Part shown: positions 1 through 8,600 of the stretch, piece after piece
Numbering within the stretch: position 1 is the stretch's first letter
Layout: every line of letters begins with the position of its first letter
NCBI RefSeq assembly: GCF_029626235.1
Contig: NZ_JARUBO010000005.1
Coordinates: forward strand, 1,644,501-1,708,500
DNA from: Micromonospora sp. WMMD1120
GTDB taxonomy: Bacteria; Actinomycetota; Actinomycetes; Mycobacteriales; Micromonosporaceae
DNA: 64,000 nucleotides
Reading direction: 5' to 3'
Notes under the pieces: generated by a model
What the model saw: the letters and a program-made list of their open reading frames with translations, nothing else
Databases searched by the model: none
Told to the model about the DNA's origin: nothing
Translations under genes and position numbers: made by a program

Positions 1-2
1 CC

Positions 3-659
3 CGAACCGAGGACTCCTCCACCGGAAAGCTCAAGCCCGCGCTGTTCCTGGTGCCCACCGACGCGGCCGGGCTGACCCGCTCCAAGCTGGACATGGAGAT
101 CCTGTCCCCGGAGAACCAGTTCCTGCTCTACCTGGACGACGTGCGGGTGCCCGCCGACGCGCTGGTCGGTGCGTCGCTGGACGCCGGCCTGCCGGCGCTC
201 TTCTCCGGGCTGAACCCGGAACGGATCACGGTGGCCGCGATGGGCGCCGGCACCGGCCGGTACGCCATCGAGCGGGCCAGCGAGTACACCGCCACCCGGA
301 AGGTCTGGGGTGGCCGCAGCATCGGCTCCCACCAGGGCGTGTCGCACCCGCTGGCGCACGCGGCGGTCCAGGTGGAGCTGGCCCGGCTGATGATCCAGAA
401 GGCGGCCACCCTCTATGACGCCGGCCGGGACCTGGAGGCCGGGGTGGCCGGCAACATGGCCAAGTACGCGTCCGGGGAGGCCGCCGCGCTCGCCGTGGAC
501 ACCGCCGTCCAGGCGCTCGGCGGGGCCGGCATGACCACCGAGTACGGGGTGGCCACCCTGCTCGGCGCGGTCCGGGCCGGCCGGATCGCCCCGGTCAGCC
601 GGGAGATGATCCTCAACTTCGTGGCCCAGCACGTCCTCGGGCAGGACAAGTCGTACTGA
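3..659 (+). CDS. Acyl-CoA dehydrogenase, 3' part (5' end outside window)
   Basis: The reading frame is open from the first bases of the window to a TGA at 657-659, so this is the C-terminal 218 or so residues of a longer gene. The visible part matches the C-terminal helical domain of acyl-CoA dehydrogenases: a stretch like RKVWGGRSIGSHQGVSHPLA (the typical R-x-x-F/W-G-x-x-I-x-x-x-Q-x-V region), followed by GNMAKYASGEAA and the QALGGAGMTTEYG motif that lines the FAD/dimer interface. The family oxidises acyl-CoA thioesters to enoyl-CoA with FAD, passing electrons to ETF. The substrate cannot be told from this fragment. No partner gene is visible in the window. Confidence 0.88.
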   Translation, partial: RTEDSSTGKLKPALFLVPTDAAGLTRSKLDMEILSPENQFLLYLDDVRVPADALVGASLDAGLPALFSGLNPERITVAAMGAGTGRYAIERASEYTATRKVWGGRSIGSHQGVSHPLAHAAVQVELARLMIQKAATLYDAGRDLEAGVAGNMAKYASGEAAALAVDTAVQALGGAGMTTEYGVATLLGAVRAGRIAPVSREMILNFVAQHVLGQDKSY

Positions 660-670
660 CGGCCCGGCTG

Positions 671-1831
671 TCAGGCCGGGGCCCGGCAGGCGGCGTCGAT
701 GCGGTGGACGGGACGGACCCGCCGCCCCATCCCCTCCAGCAGCGAGTCCTCGACGTGGAAGTCGTGGATGCGTAGCTGGTGGCGGGGCAGCTCCTCCTCG
801 CTCGGGCAGAGCACCTGGGCCCGGACCAGACCGACCGGGACGTAACGCACGCCGCCCCGCTCCTGGAGGATCACCATGTTGACGTCGTCGGTGGTCACCA
901 CGTGCCCGCGTACGTCCTCTGTGGGCCCACCCTCCGGGCCGACAGTGGTGACTGTCAACGGCAGCACCGGTGTGCTGATCACCGGCACCGCGGCCCAGAC
1001 CAGCGTGACCAGCACCGCCACCTCGGTCAGCGACGCCAGCGGCCGGATCACCAGGCCCGGCAGCGGCCCCGCGACGAAGAGCGCCAGCACCGGCGGCACC
1101 ACGATCAGCGTCAGCACCAGCCACTCGTCCTGCTTGTTGGCCTCGCGCATCGTGGGCAGCAGCAGCCAGGCGTACCCGGCGAGCAACGCGGCGATCATCA
1201 GCAACCGGGGGATCACCTGGTCGTGCAGTCGCGAGGGCCGGAGCTGGAACGCGGCAACGAACGCCGGCAGCAGCAACGGGAGGTAGAGCAGCGGCCAGGT
1301 GATCAGGGCGAGCAGGAAGCTGGCCAGCACCACCCAGGCCGGGGTGATGTCGGCCCAGCGGGCGAAGAGCGGCCGGCGACGGCTGCCCGCCGGAAGCCGG
1401 TCCGCGCTGACGGCCAGCACCGCGCCGAGCGCGAAGACGGCGACCATGCCGGTCGAGAGTAGCCGGGCCGCAGTGGTCAGGAAGCCGGCCAGCAGGTTGA
1501 CCGGTCCGACGTTCGCCACCAGCAGCAGCGTGGTCTGGAGCTCACCGCCGGCCTCCACGCCGAGGCGGAGCACGGAGAAGATCGCCGGTACGCCCACGAC
1601 CGCCGTCCAGAACGACTGGCTGGCACGGGCCCGTCGCTCGGCCGGGTCCCACCGCACCCGTCCGGGCTCCACGTCGGCGACGACCGGCGCGGCGGGTTCG
1701 ACGGCCGGCACACCCTCCGGCCAGGCCACGCCGTCCACGGCGGTCGGCGCGACGGCGTCGTCGGCGGGGGCCGACGTACGCGGCGGCGGGACTGGCCCGT
1801 CGCCGCCGGTCGCGGTCGGTGCCGCGCTCAC
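671..1831 (-). CDS. Polytopic membrane protein of unknown function
   Basis: This 386-aa protein starts with a GTG at 1829-1831 that overlaps the TGA of the upstream solute-binding gene (GTGA overlap), so the two are translationally coupled. The first 70 or so residues are Pro/Ala/Val-rich and probably cytoplasmic. About seven hydrophobic segments follow between residues 75 and 290 (for example WVVLASFLLALITWPLLYL). The C-terminal 90 residues are soluble and include a VVTTDDVNMVILQERGGVRY stretch. I recognise no named family. Its coupling to a glutamate-type binding protein rather than to a classical permease is unusual. It could be a membrane partner of that lipoprotein, but this is inference only. 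Confidence 0.7.
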   Translation of the reverse strand: MSAAPTATGGDGPVPPPRTSAPADDAVAPTAVDGVAWPEGVPAVEPAAPVVADVEPGRVRWDPAERRARASQSFWTAVVGVPAIFSVLRLGVEAGGELQTTLLLVANVGPVNLLAGFLTTAARLLSTGMVAVFALGAVLAVSADRLPAGSRRRPLFARWADITPAWVVLASFLLALITWPLLYLPLLLPAFVAAFQLRPSRLHDQVIPRLLMIAALLAGYAWLLLPTMREANKQDEWLVLTLIVVPPVLALFVAGPLPGLVIRPLASLTEVAVLVTLVWAAVPVISTPVLPLTVTTVGPEGGPTEDVRGHVVTTDDVNMVILQERGGVRYVPVGLVRAQVLCPSEEELPRHQLRIHDFHVEDSLLEGMGRRVRPVHRIDAACRAPA

Positions 1832-2769
1832 TTCGCCGGCGCCTTGTCGTCGAAGTCGACGAGCTTCGGCACCTCCAGCGGCTGGGGCTGGCGCTTCTCG
1901 GCCTTCAACCAGGGGCCCAGGGTCCGGTTGTACGCGGTCTGCCAGGGGCTCGCCTCGCCGTCCCGACCCTGCTCGTAGCTCTTCTGCAGGAAGTAGGCGA
2001 CAAGGTCCCGCAGCGCGGGGTCGCCGATCGGCACGCCGATGCCGAGCAGTTCGCTGGTGCCGAACGGCATGTCCACGATCTCGAAGTCCTTGGGATAGCT
2101 GGCCAGGAATCCGGCGAGGATCGACTCGTCGGAGCTGACCGCGTCGTACCGGCCCTTGCGGATGCCGTCGACGCAGTCACCCACGTCCTTGACCACGAAC
2201 GTCTTGACCTGGTGTTTCTCCAGCTCCGCCTCGGTGGTGGAACCACCGCTGGTGCACACCCGGTAGGCCGGGTTACGCAGGTCCTCGATGGTGCGGATCT
2301 GATCCTTGAGCCGGGCCGCGACCATCACCTCCTGGGTGGTGACGAAGTACGGGCCGGCGAAGCTGACCAGCTTCTTGCGCTCCTCGGTGATCGAGAAGCT
2401 GGACACCACCAGGTCGACGGTGCCGCCCTGGAGCGCCGGGATCCGGTCCTCGGTGGCCACCGAGACGAACTCCAGCCGCTGGTCCCCCTCGAACCCGAGG
2501 GAGGCGGCGATGTACCTGCCGATCTCGACGTCGAAGCCGACGTGCTGGCCGTTGCGCAACTCGCCCATCAACGGCTCGTTGGTGGCGACACCGATACGCA
2601 GCTTGGCCTGACCGTAGATGTGCGACTCGCGCAGTTTCTCCTGCACGGACGGCAGCTCCGGCTCCTGCCGGCTGTCGCATCCGGCGGCGGCGGCCAGGAC
2701 GAGGGTCAGGGCGACCGCCAGCGTCGTCGCTACCGCACGGAGCCGGGACCGGAAACTGTGTACGTTCAT
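1828..2769 (-). CDS. Glutamate/amino-acid ABC-type solute-binding lipoprotein
   Basis: The start is set at the ATG at 2767-2769, preceded by AGGT about 6 nt upstream; an open frame continues 27 codons further but lacks a signal peptide. The 313-aa product begins with a positively charged n-region, a hydrophobic core and a lipobox ending in AAAAGC (Cys about residue 31), so it is a lipid-anchored extracytoplasmic protein. The mature part is a type-3 periplasmic binding domain: LRIGVATNEPLMGELRNGQH, VGFDVEIGRYIA, then DLVVSSFSITEERKKLVSFA. This is the pattern of GluB-like glutamate/glutamine binding proteins. No permease or ATPase genes adjoin it. The only neighbour in the unit is the membrane protein of unknown function downstream. 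Confidence 0.85.
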   Translation of the reverse strand: MNVHSFRSRLRAVATTLAVALTLVLAAAAGCDSRQEPELPSVQEKLRESHIYGQAKLRIGVATNEPLMGELRNGQHVGFDVEIGRYIAASLGFEGDQRLEFVSVATEDRIPALQGGTVDLVVSSFSITEERKKLVSFAGPYFVTTQEVMVAARLKDQIRTIEDLRNPAYRVCTSGGSTTEAELEKHQVKTFVVKDVGDCVDGIRKGRYDAVSSDESILAGFLASYPKDFEIVDMPFGTSELLGIGVPIGDPALRDLVAYFLQKSYEQGRDGEASPWQTAYNRTLGPWLKAEKRQPQPLEVPKLVDFDDKAPAK

Positions 2770-2902
2770 TGGCGACCTCGCTGACGGAACGGCCTGCGGG
2801 ATACCGAGAGTAGCGGTTCCGGTCCACTCCGTGGCGCGCCGATCGGTCACTTCCGGGCGGCCAATCGATCAACGCGGATCGGCGCGCCGGTCGCCTCTGC
2901 GG

Positions 2903-2930
2903 TTGACAGCCAGCCCCGTCGCGACATGCT
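2903..2930 (+). promoter_or_regulatory. Probable promoter giving a leaderless transcript
   Basis: TTGACA at 2903-2908 and CATGCT at 2925-2930 are 16 bp apart. The GTG start codon of the next gene begins 6 nt after the hexamer, where transcription would be expected to start, so the mRNA would be leaderless. This is a pattern match only. Confidence 0.45.
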
Positions 2931-2936
2931 GGACGG

Positions 2937-3278
2937 GTGAGTCGATTGTCCAGACCCGATGCGCGGACGGTGGCGGTGCTGGCGGCGCTGGCCGCCCTCG
3001 CACCGCTGGTCATGCTGGTCGTGTGGCGCCGACAGGACCTTCTCGGTGTGGTCCTCGCGCTGCTCTGCGTACTGCTGACCATGGTGGCTGGCGTCGCCTT
3101 CTCGGCCGCTCGGCAGGGCGACAGTCCGGAGCCGGTCGACCGCTCGGCCGCCGCCGGGCCGCCCGAGCTGATGCCGTACGGGATCGACGCCGACACGCTC
3201 GAAGCCCTCGACAGCCGGGACGCCTTGCGTGCGGTGCGTGACCGGCGACGCGGGACGAACGGCCTCAGCGGCCGGTGA
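2937..3278 (+). CDS. Small two-helix membrane protein, unknown function
   Basis: This 113-aa protein starts with GTG and has no Shine-Dalgarno sequence; the promoter described just upstream would make it leaderless. Residues 10-30 and 34-58 are hydrophobic helices separated by WRRQDL, consistent with a hairpin in the membrane. The tail is polar and includes a DADTLEALDSRDALRAVRDR helix. No family is recognised. Its last codons (NGLSGR and the stop) lie inside a duplicated copy of DNA that encodes the tail of the convergent kinase gene, so the present C-terminus may be a recent replacement. Confidence 0.6.
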   Translation: MSRLSRPDARTVAVLAALAALAPLVMLVVWRRQDLLGVVLALLCVLLTMVAGVAFSAARQGDSPEPVDRSAAAGPPELMPYGIDADTLEALDSRDALRAVRDRRRGTNGLSGR

Positions 3279-3370
3279 GCGTGGGGGCGGTGAGGGCGGT
3301 GAGGGCGTCCACGCCCCGCCGCTCAGCGGCCGGTGAGCGTGGGGGCGGTGAGGGCGTCCACGCCCCGCCC
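3264..3370. repeat. Tandem duplication of about 50 bp at the kinase 3' end
   Basis: Two nearly identical blocks lie side by side, 3264-3321 and 3322-3370. Both begin CTCAGCGGCCGGTGAGCGTG and end TCCACGCCCCGCC. The left block has an extra 9-bp GTGAGGGCG. The right block encodes the C-terminal residues and stop of the kinase on the minus strand. The left block supplies the stop codon of the plus-strand gene. Confidence 0.85.
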
Positions 3371-4909
3371 CGCCAGGCAGCGGTAGGTGCGGTCGATGCT
3401 GCCCTCGACCGGCGGTAGCACCTCCAGGTGCCAGCCGGTCGCCTTGGTGATCCCGGTGGTCAACCGGAACGTCGTGGCGCTGCACACCTGCCGTACCGGC
3501 TCGGCGGCGACCACCTCGTCGTAGTCGGCGCCGATCAGCGACACCGGCAGGATCCCCTCGGCGTACGTCTCCCAGGTGTGCCGGCCGGCGCAGGGCAGTC
3601 GAGCCGCCTCGGCGCGGCTGCCCCGGATCCGTACCGGACCGAAACATTCCAGCTCGGGCTGGCACCGGGCACCCTCGGGCAGGGCGGTGGGCAGGCCGGC
3701 CCCGGTGGCGCAGCCGGGCAGCGGGCCGGTCGCCGGCGCGCCGAGCTGGGTGATCGATGGGCTCGGGGTGGGCGGAGGCGCCCGGTCGGCGACCCATGCT
3801 CCCGCGGTCGCGGAGGCGGCGAGCGCGAGCACCCCGGCGCCGCCGAAGAGCCACCGCCGCCAGCGCCGGCCGGCGGGGACGGTCCGCTGGGTGTCCTCGA
3901 TGGGCGGTCGGGGCGTCGGCTGGCTGGCCGCGTACGGGCCGGCGAGGGCCGCGCCACCCCTCACCGGTTGGCTGCCCACCCCGCCACCGCTGACCGAAGC
4001 GCCGCTGATCGGGGCGCCACTGATCGGGGCGCCGCTGATCGGGGCGCCGCTGATCGGGGCGCCGCTGACCGGTTTCGCCGGTGAGCCGAACGGCAGGTTC
4101 GCGAGCAGGTCGTGCAACTCCAGGGCGGAGGGGCGCTCGCCCGGGTCGTTGGCCATCCCGACGCGCAGCACGTCGATCAGCTCGTCCGGCACGCCGGGCA
4201 GGCCGGGCAGCGGTTGGTTGAACATCTCCAGCACCGTGATCAGGCTGGGGTTGCGCTCGGACTGCCAGCGCGGCGGCCGACCGTGCATCACCGCGTAGAG
4301 GGTGGCGCAGAGCGCGTACACGTCGACGGCCGGTGAGGGCGGGCTGTGGTTGAACATCTCCGGCGGCGCGTACGCCGGGGTGAGCACCTCCAGGGTGACC
4401 GAGGCGTCCCGGTGCTCGGCGAGGACGGCCAGCCCGAAGTCGGCGAGCACCGCCGAGTTGAAGTTCGAGTAGAGGATGTTGGCCGGCTTCACGTCCCGGT
4501 GCAGCACCCCGGCGGCGTGCGAGTGGGCCAGCGCGTCCGCGATCTTGATGCCGAGGTCGCGGGCCTCCACCGGGCCGAGCGGCGAGGTACGCATGCGTTC
4601 GGCGTACGAGCCGTCGCAGAGTTCCATGATCAGGTAGGGGTGCTGGTCGACGGTGACCCCGACGTCGAAGAGGTCCACCACGTGCGGGTGCGACGACATC
4701 CGGCCGGCCGCCCGTGCCTCACGCAGGAAACGGGCCTGGTCCCGCTCGCTGTCCAGCGTCCGGTTCTCCACCTTGACCGCGACCTCGCGATCCACGGAGA
4801 TCTGGGTCGCCTGGTAGACGGTCGCGTACCCGCCCCGGGCAAAGACCCGCAAATCGGTCAGGCCGGGCACGATCGGCACTGGCACGCCGCCGGTCGGGGT
4901 GTCGGTCAC
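3323..4909 (-). CDS. Receptor-type Ser/Thr protein kinase (PknB family)
   Basis: This 528-aa protein has an N-terminal eukaryotic-type kinase domain (residues about 17-275). It shows a glycine loop (ARGGYATVY), catalytic Lys46 in VAVKVE, HRDVKPAN at 137-144, DFG at 157-159 and APPE at 181-184, so all catalytic residues are present. A linker with repeated SGAPI units (280-310) leads to one transmembrane helix at about 354-375. The roughly 150-residue C-terminal part lies outside the cell and has seven Cys in a small domain (HTWETYAEG motif) rather than PASTA. The family phosphorylates Ser/Thr in response to extracellular cues. The start is GTG at 4907-4909, with TATTTT 6 nt upstream and no Shine-Dalgarno sequence. 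The ligand is unknown. Confidence 0.93.
   Translation of the reverse strand: MTDTPTGGVPVPIVPGLTDLRVFARGGYATVYQATQISVDREVAVKVENRTLDSERDQARFLREARAAGRMSSHPHVVDLFDVGVTVDQHPYLIMELCDGSYAERMRTSPLGPVEARDLGIKIADALAHSHAAGVLHRDVKPANILYSNFNSAVLADFGLAVLAEHRDASVTLEVLTPAYAPPEMFNHSPPSPAVDVYALCATLYAVMHGRPPRWQSERNPSLITVLEMFNQPLPGLPGVPDELIDVLRVGMANDPGERPSALELHDLLANLPFGSPAKPVSGAPISGAPISGAPISGAPISGASVSGGGVGSQPVRGGAALAGPYAASQPTPRPPIEDTQRTVPAGRRWRRWLFGGAGVLALAASATAGAWVADRAPPPTPSPSITQLGAPATGPLPGCATGAGLPTALPEGARCQPELECFGPVRIRGSRAEAARLPCAGRHTWETYAEGILPVSLIGADYDEVVAAEPVRQVCSATTFRLTTGITKATGWHLEVLPPVEGSIDRTYRCLAGRGVDALTAPTLTGR
3991..4065. repeat. 15-bp tandem repeat within kinase linker
   Basis: Five consecutive 15-bp units of the type TGATCGGGGCGCCGC occur, the first one diverged. 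They encode the SGAPI repeats between the kinase domain and the transmembrane helix. Copy number is likely to vary between strains by slippage. Confidence 0.9.
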
Positions 4910-4915
4910 CGCTCG

Positions 4916-4921
4916 AAAATA
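4916..4921 (-). promoter_or_regulatory. Probable -10 hexamer TATTTT of the kinase gene
   Basis: Read on the minus strand, TATTTT ends 6 nt before the GTG start of the kinase gene. No ribosome binding site lies between them, as expected for a leaderless transcript. Confidence 0.45.
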
Positions 4922-4939
4922 CCCAACCCGACCGATGGC

Positions 4940-5446
4940 TCAGCGCACCGCGTCCGCCGAGGCGGCCCCGGCGGAGCCGGTACCCTCCCCGGTGGTGGCG
5001 GTGGCCGCTGCGGCACCGTCGGTCGACGCGACACCGCCGGCCGGCGCGCCCCGGCGGGCGTCGAGTCGCAGACCGATCGCGGTCGCCACGGCCCCCAGCC
5101 CCTCCCAGGCCGCGACCCCGAAGAACCGGTCGGGGGCGATGTCGGCGAGCACCGCGATGGTGAAGACGGTGAACGTGACCAACCGGAAGACCACCGTGAA
5201 CCGGTAGAACGCCCGCCACTCGGTGACGGTGGCGAGCAGGTAGTAGACACCCATGTTGAACGCCGCCATCGAGGACGCCAGCAGGAACGTCCCGGTGTGG
5301 TCACCGACGGCCCTCGTCTCCGGCACCTCGAAGCCGAGCATGCGTAGCTGCGCCTCCGGCCAGAGCAGCCCGACCGCTCCCATCGCCAACGCCAGCACGC
5401 CGAAGACCGCGATGGTCCAGCCCGCGATGGATCGCGGCAGCTTCAT
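4940..5446 (-). CDS. Small polytopic membrane protein, unknown function
   Basis: The start is the ATG at 5444-5446, with GGGGAGG 6 nt upstream, in preference to a start 16 codons further out. The 168-aa product has four hydrophobic segments: GWTIAVFGVLALAMGAVGLL, TFLLASSMAAFNMGVYYLLA, FRLVTFTVFTIAVLADI and a last one near GVAAWEGLGAVATAIGL. A low-complexity Ala/Gly/Thr tail of about 45 residues follows. The layout resembles small four-helix proteins of the DUF4345 type, but I cannot confirm that assignment. It stands alone between the kinase and the large cyclase-like gene. Confidence 0.65.
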   Translation of the reverse strand: MKLPRSIAGWTIAVFGVLALAMGAVGLLWPEAQLRMLGFEVPETRAVGDHTGTFLLASSMAAFNMGVYYLLATVTEWRAFYRFTVVFRLVTFTVFTIAVLADIAPDRFFGVAAWEGLGAVATAIGLRLDARRGAPAGGVASTDGAAAATATTGEGTGSAGAASADAVR

Positions 5447-5588
5447 GAACGGCCTCCCCGAAACGGCGCGCCGATCACCACTGTGGACCGGCACACGGTC
5501 CTGACACGCTAGCCCGTCGCCCCGTCAACCACATCCCCAGAACCGCCAAACCTGCCCCCTACCCCCCTGCCCCCACCCCACCTAGCCC

Positions 5589-5649
5589 GTTGATCATGAA
5601 GTTATTGCCTCGACACGCCGATGCGGAGGGCAATAACTTCATGATCAAC
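5589..5649. terminator. Perfect 21-bp inverted repeat; terminator and dispersed element copy 1
   Basis: The arms 5589-5609 and 5629-5649 are perfect reverse complements and contain TGATCATGAAGTTATTG. The loop includes GACACGCCGA. It sits just after the stop of the cyclase-like gene (minus strand), separated from it by a run of GGGCC/CCGGG repeats (5654-5694). A second copy with the same arms and the same loop core lies at 41596-41656, so this is a repeat family as well as a likely terminator. Confidence 0.85.
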
Positions 5650-5694
5650 TGCGCCGGGCCGGATGGGCCGGGCCGGGCCGGGCCGGGCCGGGGG

Positions 5695-8600
5695 TTAGGC
5701 CGGGGGTTTTAGGCGGGCGGCGAGGGCTTCGGCGGCGGCTCGTTCGCTGCGCTGCTCCGTCGCGTACGCCAGGCGGACCGCCTCCTGGGCGCAGGACCGG
5801 GCCTCGCCCGGCTGACCGCACGCCGCCAACGCCTCGGCCAGCACGCTCGCCGCGATCACCTGGCTGCGTACGTCCTCGGCCGGTGCGGTGACCGCCCGCC
5901 GGGCCCAGTCCAACGCCTGCTCCCGCTGGCCGTGCGCGAGCAGTGCCGCAGCGTACTGGGCCATCGTCTGGCGGCGGGAGAAGAGCAGCGAGGGGCCGTT
6001 CGCGGCGGCAGTGGCCACCGGGGCGAGCAACCCCACGGCGGTCGCCGGATCGCCGGCGGCCAGCCGGGCCGTGGCCAGTAGCACCCGTGGCGCCACCTGC
6101 GCCGGGGCCTGCGGGTTGTGCGGTTCCACAGTGGTCAACACGGTGCGCGCGGCCCGCTCGGCCGTCTCGCAGTCGTTCAGGTCCAGAGCGACGAAACCCC
6201 GTAGCGTGCCGGCCATCCCGGTGAGCAGCGGGTGCGAGGTCCGCTGGGCGTACGCCAGGGCGTCGGTGAGCAGGTCGGCCGCGTGCTCCGGCTCGCCCAG
6301 CCCGCGCGCCACCACCGCCCGCACCACCAGGGCGAAGCCACGCCCCCAGTCGTCCGAGGCGGCGGCGAACTCCCGGTACGCCCGCCGGGCCTCCCGGTCC
6401 GCCTCGGCCAGGTCACCCAGCTCGGCGGTGGCGAACGCCGCCACCGCGCGTAACGTGCCCACCGCCCACGCCTCGCCGACCCGCTCACCGAAGGGCAGGA
6501 ACACCTGCGCCATCCGACACGCCTCGCGCAGTCGGCCGGCGAGCAGCCGGGCGAACGCCGTGGTGCCGCGCAGCCAGGCCCGCCCGTACGGGTCCTTCAG
6601 CTCGGCGAATAGCCGGGCGGCCCGGCCGAGCACCGCGTCCGTGCCGGCGAAGTCACCCCGGGTGGTGGTCACCCAGGCCAGGTTCTGCAACGACCACGCC
6701 TGCCCGCGCCGGTCCTGGGCGCTGAGGCTGACCTGGTACGCGGCGGCCAACCGGCTGCTCGCCTGACTGAGCCGCCCGGCCACGAAGTCGGCCATGCCGA
6801 GCCGGCGCATCGCGGTGGCGCGCTGCACCGGCAGGTGACCGTCGGTGGCCACCTGCAACGCCTCCTGCCAGGCGGTCACCGCCCGACCCTGGTCACCGAG
6901 GGTCTCCTGGGCCTGCCCCGCCAGCAGCAGGGCGCTGGCCCGGGTGGCGCCGTCGCCCGCGTTCGCGGCGATCTTCTCGGCGTACGCCAACGCGTCGGCG
7001 ACCCGGCCGACCTGGAGCAACGCCCGGGCGTGCACCACCCGGTCGGCGGCCGGCACCCCGTCGCGGGCCAGCTCGTTGGCGCGCTCGGCGTACTCGACGG
7101 CAAGGACCGGCTCCCCGGCGGAGAGCGACCGGCGGGCGGCCCGGCCGAGCGCGGCGACGCCGAGCGGCACCACGGCGCGGGCCGGCGCGTCCGGGCGCAG
7201 CTTCACCGCGTCGGCGAGTGTGGCGGCCCGCTCGACGTGGGTGGCCACGAAGTCGTCCCGCGCCTCGTCGGTGAAGCCGCCGACGGTGCTGACGTCCGTC
7301 CCGTCCGCCGGCGCCGCCCAGCGGGCCAACGCGGCGTGCCGTTCGGCCAGCTCCGCCTTGCTCACCCCGGCGTACGCGGCCTCGCGCATCAGCGGTGTCG
7401 CGAACGCGTAACCGGTGCGGGTGCGGTGCAGCATCCGGCGTTGCAGCAGCTCCTCCACCGCCCGTTCGAGCTCCACGGCGACCACCGCCGACGGTCGGCC
7501 GTCCCGGCCGGAACGCTGCTCACGCATGGCCTCCAGCGCCCCGGCCGGGACCGTGTCGCCGATGACCGCGGCGTCGCGCAGCACCGAGCGGGCGTCCGGC
7601 GGCAACGCGTCGATGCGGGCCGCGAGCACGGCGGCGAGGTCGCGGGAGAGCAGCCGACTGCCGAGTGACCCCGGCACCAGCCGCCAGCCGACCGACGCGC
7701 CCTGCTCCCGCTCGGTGAAGCCGGGCCGGTCCCCGGACGCGCGGGCGGAGCGCGCCGACTCGGCGGCACGCACCGAGTCGGTCGTGAGCGCCCCGCGCTC
7801 GATCAGCAGGGTGACCAGTTCGGCCAGGTAGAACGGGTTGCCCTGGGCGGTGGCGAGCAGACGGTCGGCGTCGGCCGGGGGCAGCTTGCCACCGCCGAGG
7901 TAGCTGGTGAGCAGCCGTGCGGCGTCGGCACCGCGCAGCGGCGGCAGGGCGTGCACCTCTGCGTCCGCGACCCGGGTCAGCGCCCCGGCGGTACGCACCA
8001 GCTCGGGACGGCCGAGCAGCAGCACCAGCACCGGGCCGGTGAGCCGGGACAGGGTCAGCCCGAGGGCGCTGATCGTCTCGGCGGTGGCGTCGTGCAGGTC
8101 GTCCACCACGATCACCAGCGGCGCCTCCGAGGCGAGCCCGCTGAGCAGGTCGGCGACCGCGTTGGGCACCACCTCGGCGTCGGCGGCCGGGGTGCCCGTC
8201 CCGCCCCACTCGCCGCTGTCGGTGCCGACGTGCGCGGGGAGTTCCGCGTAACCCAGCAGGGCGAGGAGCTGCTCCGTGGCGATCGGCGCTGTCGTGCCGG
8301 CGGAGCGGGCGAGACGCTGCTCCAACCGCCGCAGCCGCTCCTCCACAGCCGGGCGGGTCAACGCGGTGGAGGCGTCGCTGGGCAGGCCGACGGCGGCACG
8401 TACCAGGTCGGCCAGGGGCGCGAGCCGCCGCCGCTCGCCGAACGCGGCACAGCGCACCGACAGCACCCGGGCGCCGGTGTGCGCGGCGTACCGGCCGGCG
8501 CCCACGTCGTACCCGGCGGCGAGCCGTTCCACCTCGGCGGCGAACCGGGACTTGCCGATCCCCGCCTCGGCGGTCATCAGCAGCACCCGCGGGTCGCCCT

